DNA of 40,097 nt from NCBI RefSeq assembly GCF_004323845.1, contig NZ_QPGR01000013.1, positions 1 to 40,097 of the forward strand. Reading direction: 5' to 3'. The notes beneath the pieces are model-generated. The model had not been told where the DNA came from, searched no databases, and saw only the letters and a program-made list of their open reading frames with translations. The translations under genes were made by a program, and so were the position numbers. The DNA is from Campylobacter novaezeelandiae. Lineage in GTDB: Bacteria; Campylobacterota; Campylobacteria; Campylobacterales; Campylobacteraceae. The number at the start of each line of letters is the position of its first letter. The stretch's first letter is position 1. Shown in pieces: positions 29,653-37,304 of this stretch.

Positions 29653-29774
29653 CTCCTTTAATACTTAAAGAGACAATCTAACTTCCTTATTTAAAATTAA
29701 CCCATCAAAGCTAAAATTTTAATTATCCTTTCCTAATTTTTATGATTGTCTCTTTAAGTATTAAAAAAAGGAGA
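29653..29774 (+). repeat. 22-bp perfect inverted repeat reaching the ribosome binding site
   Basis: 29657-29678 is the exact reverse complement of 29744-29765, with 65 bp between. Beyond a short bulge, CTCC (29653-29656) can pair with GGAG (29771-29774), the ribosome binding site of the gene at 29779. The RNA would form a long hairpin hiding that site. Confidence 0.8.
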
Positions 29775-29778
29775 AATC

Positions 29779-30027
29779 ATGAAAGCTTATCATCATAAAA
29801 ATCAAGTTATTCAAAAATTTAGCAAAGAAGAATACCGCTTATTTAACGATGAATATAAAAAATTAAAAAAAGACCTTTTGTATTATAAAAATCAAAGTGA
29901 AAAATACTTTAAACTTTATGAAGAAGAGGCTAAAGAGCATATTAAAACATTTAAAGAAAAGATTGCTTTAAATGCCAAGCTATTAGAAATTATCCAAAGG
30001 AAAAATAATGTTTGTAAGCATATTTAG
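29779..30027 (+). CDS. early coiled-coil protein
   Basis: 82 residues, nearly all charged helix (KEEYRLFNDEYKKLKKDLLY). AAAAAAAGGAG precedes the ATG but is covered by the inverted repeat, so translation may be regulated. It overlaps the next gene by 20 bp and heads the recombination operon. Function unknown. Confidence 0.6.
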   Translation: MKAYHHKNQVIQKFSKEEYRLFNDEYKKLKKDLLYYKNQSEKYFKLYEEEAKEHIKTFKEKIALNAKLLEIIQRKNNVCKHI

Positions 30028-30268
30028 TCTCAAAGAAAAATATAAAAGATTAAAAAATGAAAATGAGCGTTTAAAAAATCTTTTAATATTGAAAGATAAA
30101 ACAATCAATGAAAGCTTTGAAAAGCTTAAATTTGAAACAAAAACAAACTCAGATCTTAATCGTTTTCGCATTGAAGTTCTTGACATATTAGGACTAATAG
30201 GAGTTCATAAAAATAATGAATTAGCCATAAAAGAAATTAAAAGATTAAAGGAAAAAGAATGGGAGTAA
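30008..30268 (+). CDS. early coiled-coil protein
   Basis: 86 residues. Coiled coil at 7-50 (KEKYKRLKNENERLKNLLIL), then a helical end (VLDILGLIGVHKNNELAIKE). AAAGGA precedes the ATG. It overlaps both neighbours by 10-20 bp. No family recognised. Confidence 0.6.
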   Translation: MFVSIFSLKEKYKRLKNENERLKNLLILKDKTINESFEKLKFETKTNSDLNRFRIEVLDILGLIGVHKNNELAIKEIKRLKEKEWE

Positions 30269-30489
30269 CTACAATATCACGAGAAAAACAAATCTTAAAT
30301 ATTTTATTAAATAAAGGAAAAATAGATAATTTTTATTGCATAGATACAAGAATTACAACAAGGCTTGGAGCTTATATTTGTAATCTTAGAAATAAAGGTT
30401 ATATCATAGAAACACAAAGAAGCAAAGAGAGTAGAAACACATATTATATTTTAAAAGATATTCCTAAAAATTTAAAAAAGGTAGGATAA
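30259..30489 (+). CDS. HTH_39-like winged-helix protein
   Basis: 76 residues. REKQILNILLNKGKIDNFYC, ITTRLGAYICNLRNKGYIIE and a final beta hairpin (NTYYILKD) fit the small phage helix-turn-helix family often placed before phage recombination genes. A DNA-binding role is likely. AAGGA precedes the ATG. Confidence 0.65.
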   Translation: MGVTTISREKQILNILLNKGKIDNFYCIDTRITTRLGAYICNLRNKGYIIETQRSKESRNTYYILKDIPKNLKKVG

Positions 30490-30490
30490 G

Positions 30491-31345
30491 ATGAATTGTA
30501 AAATAATTGATTTAGAACAAGGAAGCAAGGAATGGTTAGAATTTAGAAAAGGAAAAATAGGTGCTTCTATGGTGGCATCTTGCGTAGGTATCAAAGATGC
30601 TTTTAATTCTAAAGAAGAAGCAAGGGATATCATTTTAGGACTTAAAGAAGTCTATCAAAATGAAGCTATGAAAAAAGGCAATGATTATGAACCTTTGATT
30701 AGATCTAGGGTTGAGTTTTTGCATTCTGTAAGTATCACTCCTATAGTTTTACAAAGCTTAGAAAATGAAATGTTTATAGCAAGTTTAGATGGCTTAGATG
30801 AAAATGGAATTGTTTATGAGTTTAAATATTCGCAAAATGAATATGATTTTGTGAAAAAAAATAAAAAGCCAAGTGATAAATACTATGCACAAGTGCAATT
30901 TGGACTTTATATCAGTGGTAAAGAAAAATGTATATTTGTGGCTATGAATAAAGAAGAAGAAATTATAGAGTGTGAAGTCTTTAAAGATGAAGCTTATCAA
31001 GAATGGTTGGTTAAAAATGTAAAGCAATTTATATTAGATTATATCATAGATCAAAAAAGTGAATATAAAGAGCTTGAAGATACTAAAGCAAAAAATCTAA
31101 CGATTGAAATTATAAGGCTTGAAAATACGATTAAACCTATTAAAGAAAAGCTAGAAAGTCTTAAAAAAGAACTTATAGCCTTAGCAAATGGTGAGAAAGC
31201 AAGATGTTTAGATATTACAATATATCCACAAAGTAGAACTACAATTGACTATAAGGGCTTTTTAGAGCAAAAAAATATTACTGTGCCTAAAGAGTTTTAT
31301 AAAGAAAGTATTTCAATGTGTTTAAAAATCAAAAAAGGAGCATAA
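30491..31345 (+). CDS. YqaJ-type phage exonuclease
   Basis: 284 residues. GSKEWLEFRKGKIGASMVAS at 11-30 is the YqaJ start; a conserved Glu region (KKGNDYEPLIRSRVE) follows; then the catalytic Asp...Glu-x-Lys core in SLDGLDENGIVYEFKY (~97-112) and a Gln-containing YYAQVQFGLYISG. A C-terminal coil (~190-245) follows. It resects DNA 5' to 3' for phage recombination, working with the annealing protein at 33002. Confidence 0.85.
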   Translation: MNCKIIDLEQGSKEWLEFRKGKIGASMVASCVGIKDAFNSKEEARDIILGLKEVYQNEAMKKGNDYEPLIRSRVEFLHSVSITPIVLQSLENEMFIASLDGLDENGIVYEFKYSQNEYDFVKKNKKPSDKYYAQVQFGLYISGKEKCIFVAMNKEEEIIECEVFKDEAYQEWLVKNVKQFILDYIIDQKSEYKELEDTKAKNLTIEIIRLENTIKPIKEKLESLKKELIALANGEKARCLDITIYPQSRTTIDYKGFLEQKNITVPKEFYKESISMCLKIKKGA

Positions 31346-31393
31346 AAATAAATTACTTTTTGATAAAATTATAAAAACAAAGGAAAGGTTAAA

Positions 31394-31609
31394 ATGTTAA
31401 ATTTAAAAAGTTTAGAAATCACCTGCAAACAATGTAAAACTAAAATCACTTTAGATATAGGTAAAACTGTCATTGTATGCCCACTTTGCAATAATGTTTT
31501 TTTTAATTCTTATGATGAAGCTCCACTTTCTAAACTAGGAAATATATTTCAAAGCTTAAAAGAGCATAAAAAAGCAGAGTTTAGATTTATCGCAGATGAA
31601 AAGGAATAA
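31394..31609 (+). CDS. small zinc-ribbon protein
   Basis: 71 residues with two Cys pairs, CKQC (11-14) and CPLC (29-32), spaced as a zinc ribbon, followed by a helical charged tail. It resembles Com-type regulators in form only. It ends two bases before the next start. AAAGG precedes the ATG. Confidence 0.6.
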   Translation: MLNLKSLEITCKQCKTKITLDIGKTVIVCPLCNNVFFNSYDEAPLSKLGNIFQSLKEHKKAEFRFIADEKE

Positions 31610-31610
31610 A

Positions 31611-31835
31611 ATGGCAGAAGAAAACATTGTTAAAGAAGTTTGTAAAGAGTTAAATATCACACAAAAGGAGTTAAGCGAGATTTTGGGGGTGCCACAAACG
31701 ACTATATCAGGTTGGGCTACTACAAAAATTCCAAAAATGGCAGAACTTGCTTTAAATCTTTTGATTGAAAATAAGACTTTAAAGGAAAAATTAGAGATTT
31801 TTAAAAAAGCCCATAAAATAGCAAGTGAGTTATAA
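31611..31835 (+). CDS. XRE-type helix-turn-helix regulator
   Basis: 74 residues from ATG 31611 (AAGGA upstream). LNITQKELSEILGVPQTTISGWA at about 15-37 is a clear XRE HTH. A strong set of palindromes lies directly downstream, before the small membrane genes, and is the probable target. It may set the timing between early and later rightward genes. Confidence 0.7.
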   Translation: MAEENIVKEVCKELNITQKELSEILGVPQTTISGWATTKIPKMAELALNLLIENKTLKEKLEIFKKAHKIASEL

Positions 31836-31865
31836 GGTATAGACAATTTGTCCATACCTTTAAAT

Positions 31866-31973
31866 ACTAATTTTAGAATTTATTTAAATTATTTTACTAA
31901 AATTAGTTTTATTTACTTGACTATTTTCTAAAAATAGTATATAATTCTTACATAATTACTAAAATTAGTAATT
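31866..31973 (+). promoter_or_regulatory. palindrome cluster and promoter
   Basis: ACTAATTTTAG (31866-31876); ACTAAAATTAGT (31896-31907); ACTATTTT/AAAATAGT with 3-nt spacer (31920-31938), directly followed by TATAAT (31940-31945); and a perfect 20-bp palindrome AATTACTAA-AA-TTAGTAATT (31954-31973) over the start site. Repeated ACTAA...TTAGT units flanking a -10 box are what a dimeric repressor would use. Confidence 0.65.
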
Positions 31974-32023
31974 TATGTTCTTTGAATTAGGGTTGTTTAA
32001 GATTTTTGTGTTAGAATTTAGCT

Positions 32024-32185
32024 ATGTTGGAATTAATTAAAAATATAGGACTTGGCTTATTTGTTAATGGGAGTTTCGCATTAATGAATTTTGACTTTAA
32101 ACCGCAAAGCTTTATCATAACTGCTTTTAGCGTTGGGATTATGGCTATATGTATTCTTATGCAAAGGAGGCAAAAAGATGAATGA
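32024..32185 (+). CDS. small membrane protein
   Basis: 53 residues: MLELIKNIGLGLFVNGSFAL..., with a hydrophobic span SFIITAFSVGIMAICILM at about 30-47 and a basic end (QRRQKDE). It is the first gene after the palindromic promoter. GAATTTAG upstream is a poor ribosome binding site. It overlaps the next small gene by 8 bp. Confidence 0.5.
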   Translation: MLELIKNIGLGLFVNGSFALMNFDFKPQSFIITAFSVGIMAICILMQRRQKDE

Positions 32186-32300
32186 GATAGGTTTAAACAT
32201 TATTGCAGGAGTAAGCGTTATACTCTTTGCTTATACTTGCTATCTATTTTATAAGCAAAATAAGTCTCTAAAAGACAAAACGAAAGAGAGTAAGCACTAA
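32178..32300 (+). CDS. small membrane protein
   Basis: 40 residues with one span (NIIAGVSVILFAYTCYLFY) and a Lys-rich tail. AAAGGAGG precedes its ATG. With the gene before it, it forms a two-peptide unit of N-out or N-in single-pass proteins; exclusion, holin-like or antiholin roles are possible but unsupported. Confidence 0.5.
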   Translation: MNEIGLNIIAGVSVILFAYTCYLFYKQNKSLKDKTKESKH

Positions 32301-32341
32301 ATCAAAACAACCCTTTCAAAGCATAAAATGAAAGGGTTAAT

Positions 32342-32998
32342 ATGCTATCACAAATACAAAATAATACCTCAATACAAGTTGCTTCATTTTATGAAGTTAC
32401 CAAAAATTCAATCGCAAAACATTTTTTAAGAAACGCTGACGAACTCATAGAAAATATACATTATTTCTACGATTATGAGCAAACCAAAGGCGGAAGACAA
32501 AAAGTAGTCAAATGGACTTTAGAAGGTGTTTATATGCTAGGCTTTTTTATCAAAAGTCCTAAAGCTAAAGAATATCGCAAGAAAGTAGCCAAGCTTTTAA
32601 GAGAACAAAGCGAAGCGAGATTTAAAGCTTTATCTAGTGAAAATAAAAGGCTAAATTCTTTAAATCATCATCAAAAAATCGGCTACAAATCCCAATTAGC
32701 ACAGCAAAAGGAAAAATATGAAAATGAGATTAAAGCTTTAAAATACGACCTAGAACACAAAAAGGAGTTGAGTTTTAAAAGAAAACTCAGTCAAAAAGAA
32801 TTGCTTGAGCTTAGAAAAATACTAGCTCGTGATTATGACATTCTTTGTATGAAAGAGTGGGAGTTTAGTTTATTTGCCGAAAAAATAGGTAAAAATTCAG
32901 TGTTTGAAGCTGTTTTAAATAAATTAGAAAAAGAGCTTAATTATTGGCAAAACTATGAAAAATACGAAGAAAAATGGAGAAAAATATTAAGGAGATGA
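32342..32998 (+). CDS. antirepressor-like protein with shared C-terminal module
   Basis: 218 residues. The N-terminal ~85 residues (VASFYEVTKNSIAKHFLRN; GGRQKVVKWTLEGVYMLGFF; KAKEYRKKVAKLLREQ) resemble phage antirepressor-type domains. From about 112 it has GYKSQLAQQKEKYENEIKAL and then FKRKLSQKELLELRKILARDYDILC, nearly the same as in the protein at 37305. AAAGGG precedes the ATG. It probably tunes the lysogeny decision. Confidence 0.6.
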   Translation: MLSQIQNNTSIQVASFYEVTKNSIAKHFLRNADELIENIHYFYDYEQTKGGRQKVVKWTLEGVYMLGFFIKSPKAKEYRKKVAKLLREQSEARFKALSSENKRLNSLNHHQKIGYKSQLAQQKEKYENEIKALKYDLEHKKELSFKRKLSQKELLELRKILARDYDILCMKEWEFSLFAEKIGKNSVFEAVLNKLEKELNYWQNYEKYEEKWRKILRR

Positions 32999-33001
32999 AA
33001 A

Positions 33002-33739
33002 ATGAGTAATGAAGTTGTATTAAAAGAAGAAAATAAGTTAGAAATAAATTTTAATCCTTATGAGCTTGCTTTGGTGAAAGGCGATTTATCAAAACTTAGT
33101 GATGTAGAACGAGCAAGTTATGTTAAAAATCTTTGTGAAAGTTTAGGTTTAAATATGCTTACAAAGCCTTTTGAATATATAGTATTAAATGGTAGATTAA
33201 CCCTTTATGCAAATAAATCAGCCACTGATCAGCTAAGACAAATCAGAAAAGTAAGTATTACAAAAACAGAAGTAAATCAAGTCGGAGATATTTACATGGT
33301 TACAGCATACGCAGCAACACCAGATGGAAGAACTGATTGCGATACAGGTGCTTTAAATATTAAAAATTTAGGCGGTGATAATTTAGCAAACGCAATAATG
33401 AAAGCTATCACAAAAGCAAAAAGGCGCGTAACCTTAAGTATTTGCGGACTTGGAATGCTTGATGAGAGTGAATTGGAAACAATAAAGGAAAAGCGATTTT
33501 TAAATCCAAATGAAGATTTAAAAGTTTGGAGTAATGATGAAAAAGTAGCTTTAGAAAATAAAGCAAAAGAGATAAAAGTTTTAGGTGCTGAACTTAGAAA
33601 ATTTATGAGTGATAATGGTTTAAACACTCAAGAGCAAAATGATTTTATAAAAAAACATTCTTTATTTACAAGTGAAAAAATACAAGAGTTGCTAAATGAT
33701 AAAGAAAAAGCACTTAAAACTATCAAAGGAGAATTATAA
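33002..33739 (+). CDS. probable phage single-strand annealing/recombination protein
   Basis: 245 residues. LCESLGLNMLTKPFEYIVLN, GRLTLYANKSATDQLRQIRKV, VTAYAATPDGRTD, NLANAIMKAITKAKRRVTLS and ICGLGMLDE belong to a widespread phage family found beside exonucleases and considered RecT/Rad52-like annealing proteins. The location between the YqaJ exonuclease and the SSB-like gene agrees. AGGAG precedes the ATG; the stop overlaps the next start region. Confidence 0.6.
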   Translation: MSNEVVLKEENKLEINFNPYELALVKGDLSKLSDVERASYVKNLCESLGLNMLTKPFEYIVLNGRLTLYANKSATDQLRQIRKVSITKTEVNQVGDIYMVTAYAATPDGRTDCDTGALNIKNLGGDNLANAIMKAITKAKRRVTLSICGLGMLDESELETIKEKRFLNPNEDLKVWSNDEKVALENKAKEIKVLGAELRKFMSDNGLNTQEQNDFIKKHSLFTSEKIQELLNDKEKALKTIKGEL

Positions 33740-34434
33740 TGTTACCAGCATTTACGGCAAGTTTTGAAGTGGCAAATTATGCACCGAGTGTGGAGTATTT
33801 AAATGAAGGTGGGCTTTATAGCGGAGTTTTTCGCAAAGCCTTTTTGTATGAAAAGATAGCAAGTGATGGAAGTAATAATACTTTTATTTGTTTTGAATTT
33901 TTAACTAGAAAAGAACAAAAACTAGCTATTTTTAATCTTTTTGTAGCCAAAAATAACGATTTTAGCTATATCAATAAAAATGGAGAAAAAGAAAATTATT
34001 TAGGATTTAGACAATTAAACGCTATTATGAAATTCTTTGGAATTGATGAACTTGATTTTAGTGAAAAGGGAAATGAGAATGTTTTTGGAGTGCAGACTGA
34101 AGTTATTTATCTAAATTCTTTAGTTAATAAACTTTTAGTTTTAGGTTTTGGAACAGAAGAATATTTAAGTAAAAATGGAGAACTTACTAACAAAATCTTT
34201 CTTGATAGAATTTTTAATGAAAAAATGCAAAGTATGGATGAGTTTATAAACAATAAAGAACCTTTATCTATAAAATCTTTTAAAGCAAGGCATAAATCTT
34301 TAAATAATGATAACAATAAATCAAATACCCCAAAAGAAAATCAAAGTTACAATCCTTATGGCAATGAAATAAAAAAGCCAAACAATGATAAATATATAGA
34401 GCTAAATGAAGAAAATAGCGACCTACCATTCTAA
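33739..34434 (+). CDS. SSB-like ssDNA-binding protein
   Basis: 231 residues. The N-terminal ~160 residues are a beta-rich domain (FICFEFLTRKEQKLAIFNLFV; YLGFRQLNAIMKFFG) resembling DUF669-like phage ssDNA-binding proteins. A disordered Asn-rich tail follows, ending in an acidic tip ENSDLPF, like the SSB C-terminal motif that recruits partners. It works with the exonuclease and annealing protein. AAAGGAG precedes the ATG. Confidence 0.6.
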   Translation: MLPAFTASFEVANYAPSVEYLNEGGLYSGVFRKAFLYEKIASDGSNNTFICFEFLTRKEQKLAIFNLFVAKNNDFSYINKNGEKENYLGFRQLNAIMKFFGIDELDFSEKGNENVFGVQTEVIYLNSLVNKLLVLGFGTEEYLSKNGELTNKIFLDRIFNEKMQSMDEFINNKEPLSIKSFKARHKSLNNDNNKSNTPKENQSYNPYGNEIKKPNNDKYIELNEENSDLPF

Positions 34435-34675
34435 AATAGCTTTAAGTGATATTATACCTTTTTCAGATCGAAGAAAAGCCTTTGTTTTATTTGCTAAGAA
34501 AAATAATTTTATTTTAGAAAAAAAGTCTTTTATTCGCGGCTTTGGATTTTTCATATCAATTAATATGCTTAAAAAATTACTGAAAATCTACAATGAAACA
34601 AGAAAAACAAATATTAAAAACTGCTTATCAAAAGCTTTTTTAGATATTGAAAATTTTTTAAAGGATAAAAAATGA
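34406..34675 (+). CDS. small basic hypothetical protein
   Basis: 89 residues, Lys/Ile-rich, with FSDRRKAFVLFAKKNNFILEK. It starts inside the SSB-like gene (29-bp overlap) and its stop overlaps the YopX start. No family recognised; possibly a nucleic-acid-binding accessory protein. Confidence 0.5.
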   Translation: MKKIATYHSKIALSDIIPFSDRRKAFVLFAKKNNFILEKKSFIRGFGFFISINMLKKLLKIYNETRKTNIKNCLSKAFLDIENFLKDKK

Positions 34676-35043
34676 AACTAAAAGATTTTGACTTTAGAAT
34701 CTGGAATAACAATTCTAAAACATATGAAGCAAAAAGTATAACAGAGGCGTTAGGTTTTATAACTAGTGTATTTAATCAATTAACTTATGAAAATTCTCTT
34801 ATAGATTATGAAATAGAACTTTGGACGGGTTATAAAGATTGCAAAAGAAACAAAATTTACGAAGGTGATATACTTAAAGACAATGGCTACCCATTTGCAG
34901 ATTTACTTTATAAAGTTGTTTTTAAGAATGGGAGCTTTTATTTAGTTGATATAGATGAAATAGATGAAAATTTAATGCACGGTTTACCAGCCGAGATTGA
35001 AGTTATTGGAAATATACATGAAAATAAGGAGCTGTTAAAATGA
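34672..35043 (+). CDS. YopX family protein
   Basis: 123 residues, typical YopX: FDFRIWNNNSKTYE at the start, LWTGYKDCKRNKIYEGDILK in the middle and AEIEVIGNIHENKELL at the end. The family is common in phage early regions of Gram-positive and epsilonproteobacterial phages; its role is unknown. Confidence 0.85.
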   Translation: MKLKDFDFRIWNNNSKTYEAKSITEALGFITSVFNQLTYENSLIDYEIELWTGYKDCKRNKIYEGDILKDNGYPFADLLYKVVFKNGSFYLVDIDEIDENLMHGLPAEIEVIGNIHENKELLK

Positions 35044-35186
35044 AACTGCTTAATTTTCTTAAAATTAAAACTTATTGGTTTTGTTCTTATCAGTATGAAA
35101 AAGATAATAAAAAATTTAGTAGTGATTTGGTTGTGGCTGATATTAGATATTTTTGGCAAAAAAATAGATGTTGTTCAAATTTATGA
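35040..35186 (+). CDS. small protein with likely frameshift in an A7 tract
   Basis: 48 residues as read (start overlaps the YopX stop, ATGA; AAGGAG upstream). At the A7 run 35158-35164, removal of one A, or a +1 ribosomal shift, would join it to the frame ending at 35259 and give a 72-residue protein (…DIRYFWQ then KIDVVQIYDYVIKNIQ…). The second half reads as a natural helix and ends just before the next gene, so the composite is the more likely product. An ATG at 35095 in the second frame lacks a ribosome binding site. Confidence 0.5.
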   Translation: MKLLNFLKIKTYWFCSYQYEKDNKKFSSDLVVADIRYFWQKNRCCSNL

Positions 35187-35270
35187 TTATGTAATCAAAA
35201 ATATACAAAAAACTAACATGGCAGAAAGTGTCATCATTAAACAATTTAATAAACTATAAAGGATTAATAA

Positions 35271-35381
35271 ATGAAAACTTTAAGAGAACAAATAGAAGTT
35301 ATGGAAGCTTTCGAAAGAGGAGAGAAAATACAAGCTAATTATAAACTTAAAGATTTAGAATATTGGAAAGATGATTTATAA
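35271..35381 (+). CDS. 36-residue hypothetical protein
   Basis: MKTLREQIEVMEAFERGEK, resembling the start of small phage proteins beginning with REQIEVMEAFERG. AAAGGA precedes the ATG. It overlaps the methyltransferase remnant by 11 bp. It may be a truncated protein. Confidence 0.45.
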   Translation: MKTLREQIEVMEAFERGEKIQANYKLKDLEYWKDDL

Positions 35382-35640
35382 CTGCATGGATTGGCAAAAA
35401 GATGAAGGCATTCCTAAAGTGCATCCTACTCAAAAGCCTGTTAAGCTTTTAGAAAGACTTATAAAGATTTTTACAGATGTAAATGATGTAGTAATTGATC
35501 CATGCGCTGGAAGTGGTAGCACACTTTTAGCAGCTTGTAATTTAAACCGCAAAGCTTATGGTTTTGAAATTAAAAAAGACTTTTTTAAAAGTGCTAATGA
35601 AATTATGTTTAAACACATAGAAAGAAGTCTATTTGCTTAA
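35371..35640 (+). pseudogene. C-terminal fragment of a DNA methyltransferase
   Basis: 89 residues. VHPTQKPVKLLERLI and VVIDPCAGSGSTLLAACNLNRKAYGFEI (shown in parts) are the C-terminal motifs of beta-class N6-adenine or N4-cytosine methyltransferases, with AdoMet-binding DPCAGSGS. The N-terminal half with the catalytic (D/S)PPY motif is absent. No ribosome binding site is visible. A deletion probably fused it behind the preceding small gene. Activity is unlikely unless a partner subunit exists. Confidence 0.75.
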
Positions 35641-35693
35641 GTAAGTTTTGATAAAATAATAAAAGAATAATTATTAAATAAAGAAAGAAATAC

Positions 35694-36533
35694 ATGTCAG
35701 AACAAACTTATGAGTTAAGATTTGAATATTTTAATGAAGAAAATGCTACATTATTTTTCCAAAAAATTACAGATTTTTTACTAAGTATTGATAAGTTGAA
35801 TAATTCATTAGTATCTGTTTTTGGTATAGAAATTGATATAAATATTCAAATTAAATCTATAGAAAAAGGCTCTATAAGAATATGGATTGCTGAAAAACTT
35901 AACAAAATAAGCGATGATGATATAAAACATTATGTTAGCAATCCGAGAGAATTACTTGCTGATTTGCTTATAAAATCTAAAAAAATGATTTTAGAGAAAA
36001 TACAAGATAAAAAATGCCAAGATATTCCAAAAGAATATAAAAACATTATAGAAAAAAGCGACTTAAAAGATTTTGGATACAACAATAATGAAACCAATCT
36101 ATTAACCTGTGTATCAGATCTAACACATAAAGCAAAGGAGTTTAAACATAAACCTATGATAATATTTGAAGAAAAAGTATATGGAATAAGTGAAACATTT
36201 GATTATAACCCAAAAACAGCTGATGGGGTTAAGGAGCAAATAAGTAAAATGCAAGGTGCGTTTATAATAAAAAAGCCAGATTTAACCGGAGAAAGTAAAT
36301 GGGAAATTATTAACGACAAGGTTATAAAAGTTAAAATCAATGATGAAAATTTTAAAAACAAACTCAAAGACAGAAGTATAAAACTATCTTACGGGGATAA
36401 GATAAAAGGCGTTTTAATTTCTAAAACCTATATTAGCAAAGATTTGGAAGTTTTAGAAAATGAATATTTTTTAGAAGATATCAAAGGCATTATTGAGCCA
36501 AGTTATACACAAGAAAAAAGTTTATTTAAATAA
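35694..36533 (+). CDS. unknown protein, first gene of a two-gene cassette
   Basis: 279 residues, family not recognised, no membrane segment. The N-terminal half (FFQKITDFLLSIDKLNNSLV; INIQIKSIEKGSIRIWIAEK) is alpha/beta; the second half has a beta-rich segment (KWEIINDKVIKVKINDENF; YGDKIKGVLISKTYISKD) that may form an SH3- or OB-like barrel. AAAGAAA before the ATG is weak. It pairs with the gene at 36544, ten bases downstream. A regulatory, conflict or defence role is possible. Confidence 0.5.
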   Translation: MSEQTYELRFEYFNEENATLFFQKITDFLLSIDKLNNSLVSVFGIEIDINIQIKSIEKGSIRIWIAEKLNKISDDDIKHYVSNPRELLADLLIKSKKMILEKIQDKKCQDIPKEYKNIIEKSDLKDFGYNNNETNLLTCVSDLTHKAKEFKHKPMIIFEEKVYGISETFDYNPKTADGVKEQISKMQGAFIIKKPDLTGESKWEIINDKVIKVKINDENFKNKLKDRSIKLSYGDKIKGVLISKTYISKDLEVLENEYFLEDIKGIIEPSYTQEKSLFK

Positions 36534-36543
36534 AGGAGAATTA

Positions 36544-37173
36544 ATGCAAAATTTAGAAAAATATAGAAAAGAAATATTTAAAAATGAAACTTCAGCAGGT
36601 GATGAAGGTGTTATAGCAGAAAGTATAGATATAGTAAATGATAAGTTTGGACTCAATCAAGAACAAATGCTACAAGCCCTTAACTTTTTATATAGCATAA
36701 AAGATAGTTTTTTAGGAAGAACAAAAAAAGAGCCATTTGATAATATAGTAAGTGAATTATCTTCTAAAATTATAAAATATCTAAGACCATCATTGATTGT
36801 ATCAGAAAAAAAATTCAAAGAAGAAATTGATGAACTTTTATTAGATTATGGCTTAAAAATAGATATGCAAGAAACAAATGCTTATGAACAAATGTATAGC
36901 ATATATAAAGAGTGGCAGTTAGAAAAAAGTGATAATTTGTTTTTTAATAGAAAATCTGTGGGTATGTGGATAGAATGGCTTAAAAATAGCTATAAATATA
37001 TATTTGATTTGCATTTTTCTGCAATAGAAAAAGAAAGTAAGGGAAGTAATATCGTGCAGATAAGGCTTAGTAATAAGCAAAAAGGTGAGTTACAAAAAAA
37101 AGCCGATGAAGTTGGTTTGCCACTTACACAATATATTATTTTTCTTATTACAAAAGATTTAAAAGACTTGTAA
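36544..37173 (+). CDS. unknown protein with C-terminal ribbon-helix-helix
   Basis: 209 residues from ATG 36544 (AAAGGAG upstream); an earlier in-frame ATG lies inside the previous gene. Residues 1-165 are helical and not recognised. The C-terminal ~40 (VQIRLSNKQKGELQKKADEV, then GLPLTQYIIFLI) resemble an Arc-type ribbon-helix-helix DNA-binding domain. It may autoregulate the two-gene cassette, which ends at a perfect palindrome. Confidence 0.55.
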   Translation: MQNLEKYRKEIFKNETSAGDEGVIAESIDIVNDKFGLNQEQMLQALNFLYSIKDSFLGRTKKEPFDNIVSELSSKIIKYLRPSLIVSEKKFKEEIDELLLDYGLKIDMQETNAYEQMYSIYKEWQLEKSDNLFFNRKSVGMWIEWLKNSYKYIFDLHFSAIEKESKGSNIVQIRLSNKQKGELQKKADEVGLPLTQYIIFLITKDLKDL

Positions 37174-37175
37174 AA

Positions 37176-37199
37176 CTTTTTAACAAATTTGTTAAAAAG
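37176..37199. terminator. 24-bp perfect palindrome (terminator or operator)
   Basis: Arms CTTTTTAACAAA and TTTGTTAAAAAG, without spacer, directly after the stop at 37173. It can work as a bidirectional terminator; a regulator site is also possible. Confidence 0.5.
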
Positions 37200-37237
37200 A
37201 TACATATCAATTTCTTATCATTTTATATTCTTTTATA

Positions 37238-37266
37238 TTGACAAGTGATATTGTTTTATATATAAT
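37238..37266 (+). promoter_or_regulatory. consensus promoter for antirepressor gene
   Basis: TTGACA (37238-37243), exactly 17 bases, TATAAT (37261-37266), 38 bp before the ATG at 37305. Upstream are repeated TTTATATT units. An antirepressor with a promoter this strong must be held off by a repressor or by RNA control in the lysogen. Confidence 0.65.
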
Positions 37267-37304
37267 TTGATTTATAAATGAATTTATTGTGATAAGGAAA
37301 TGAT

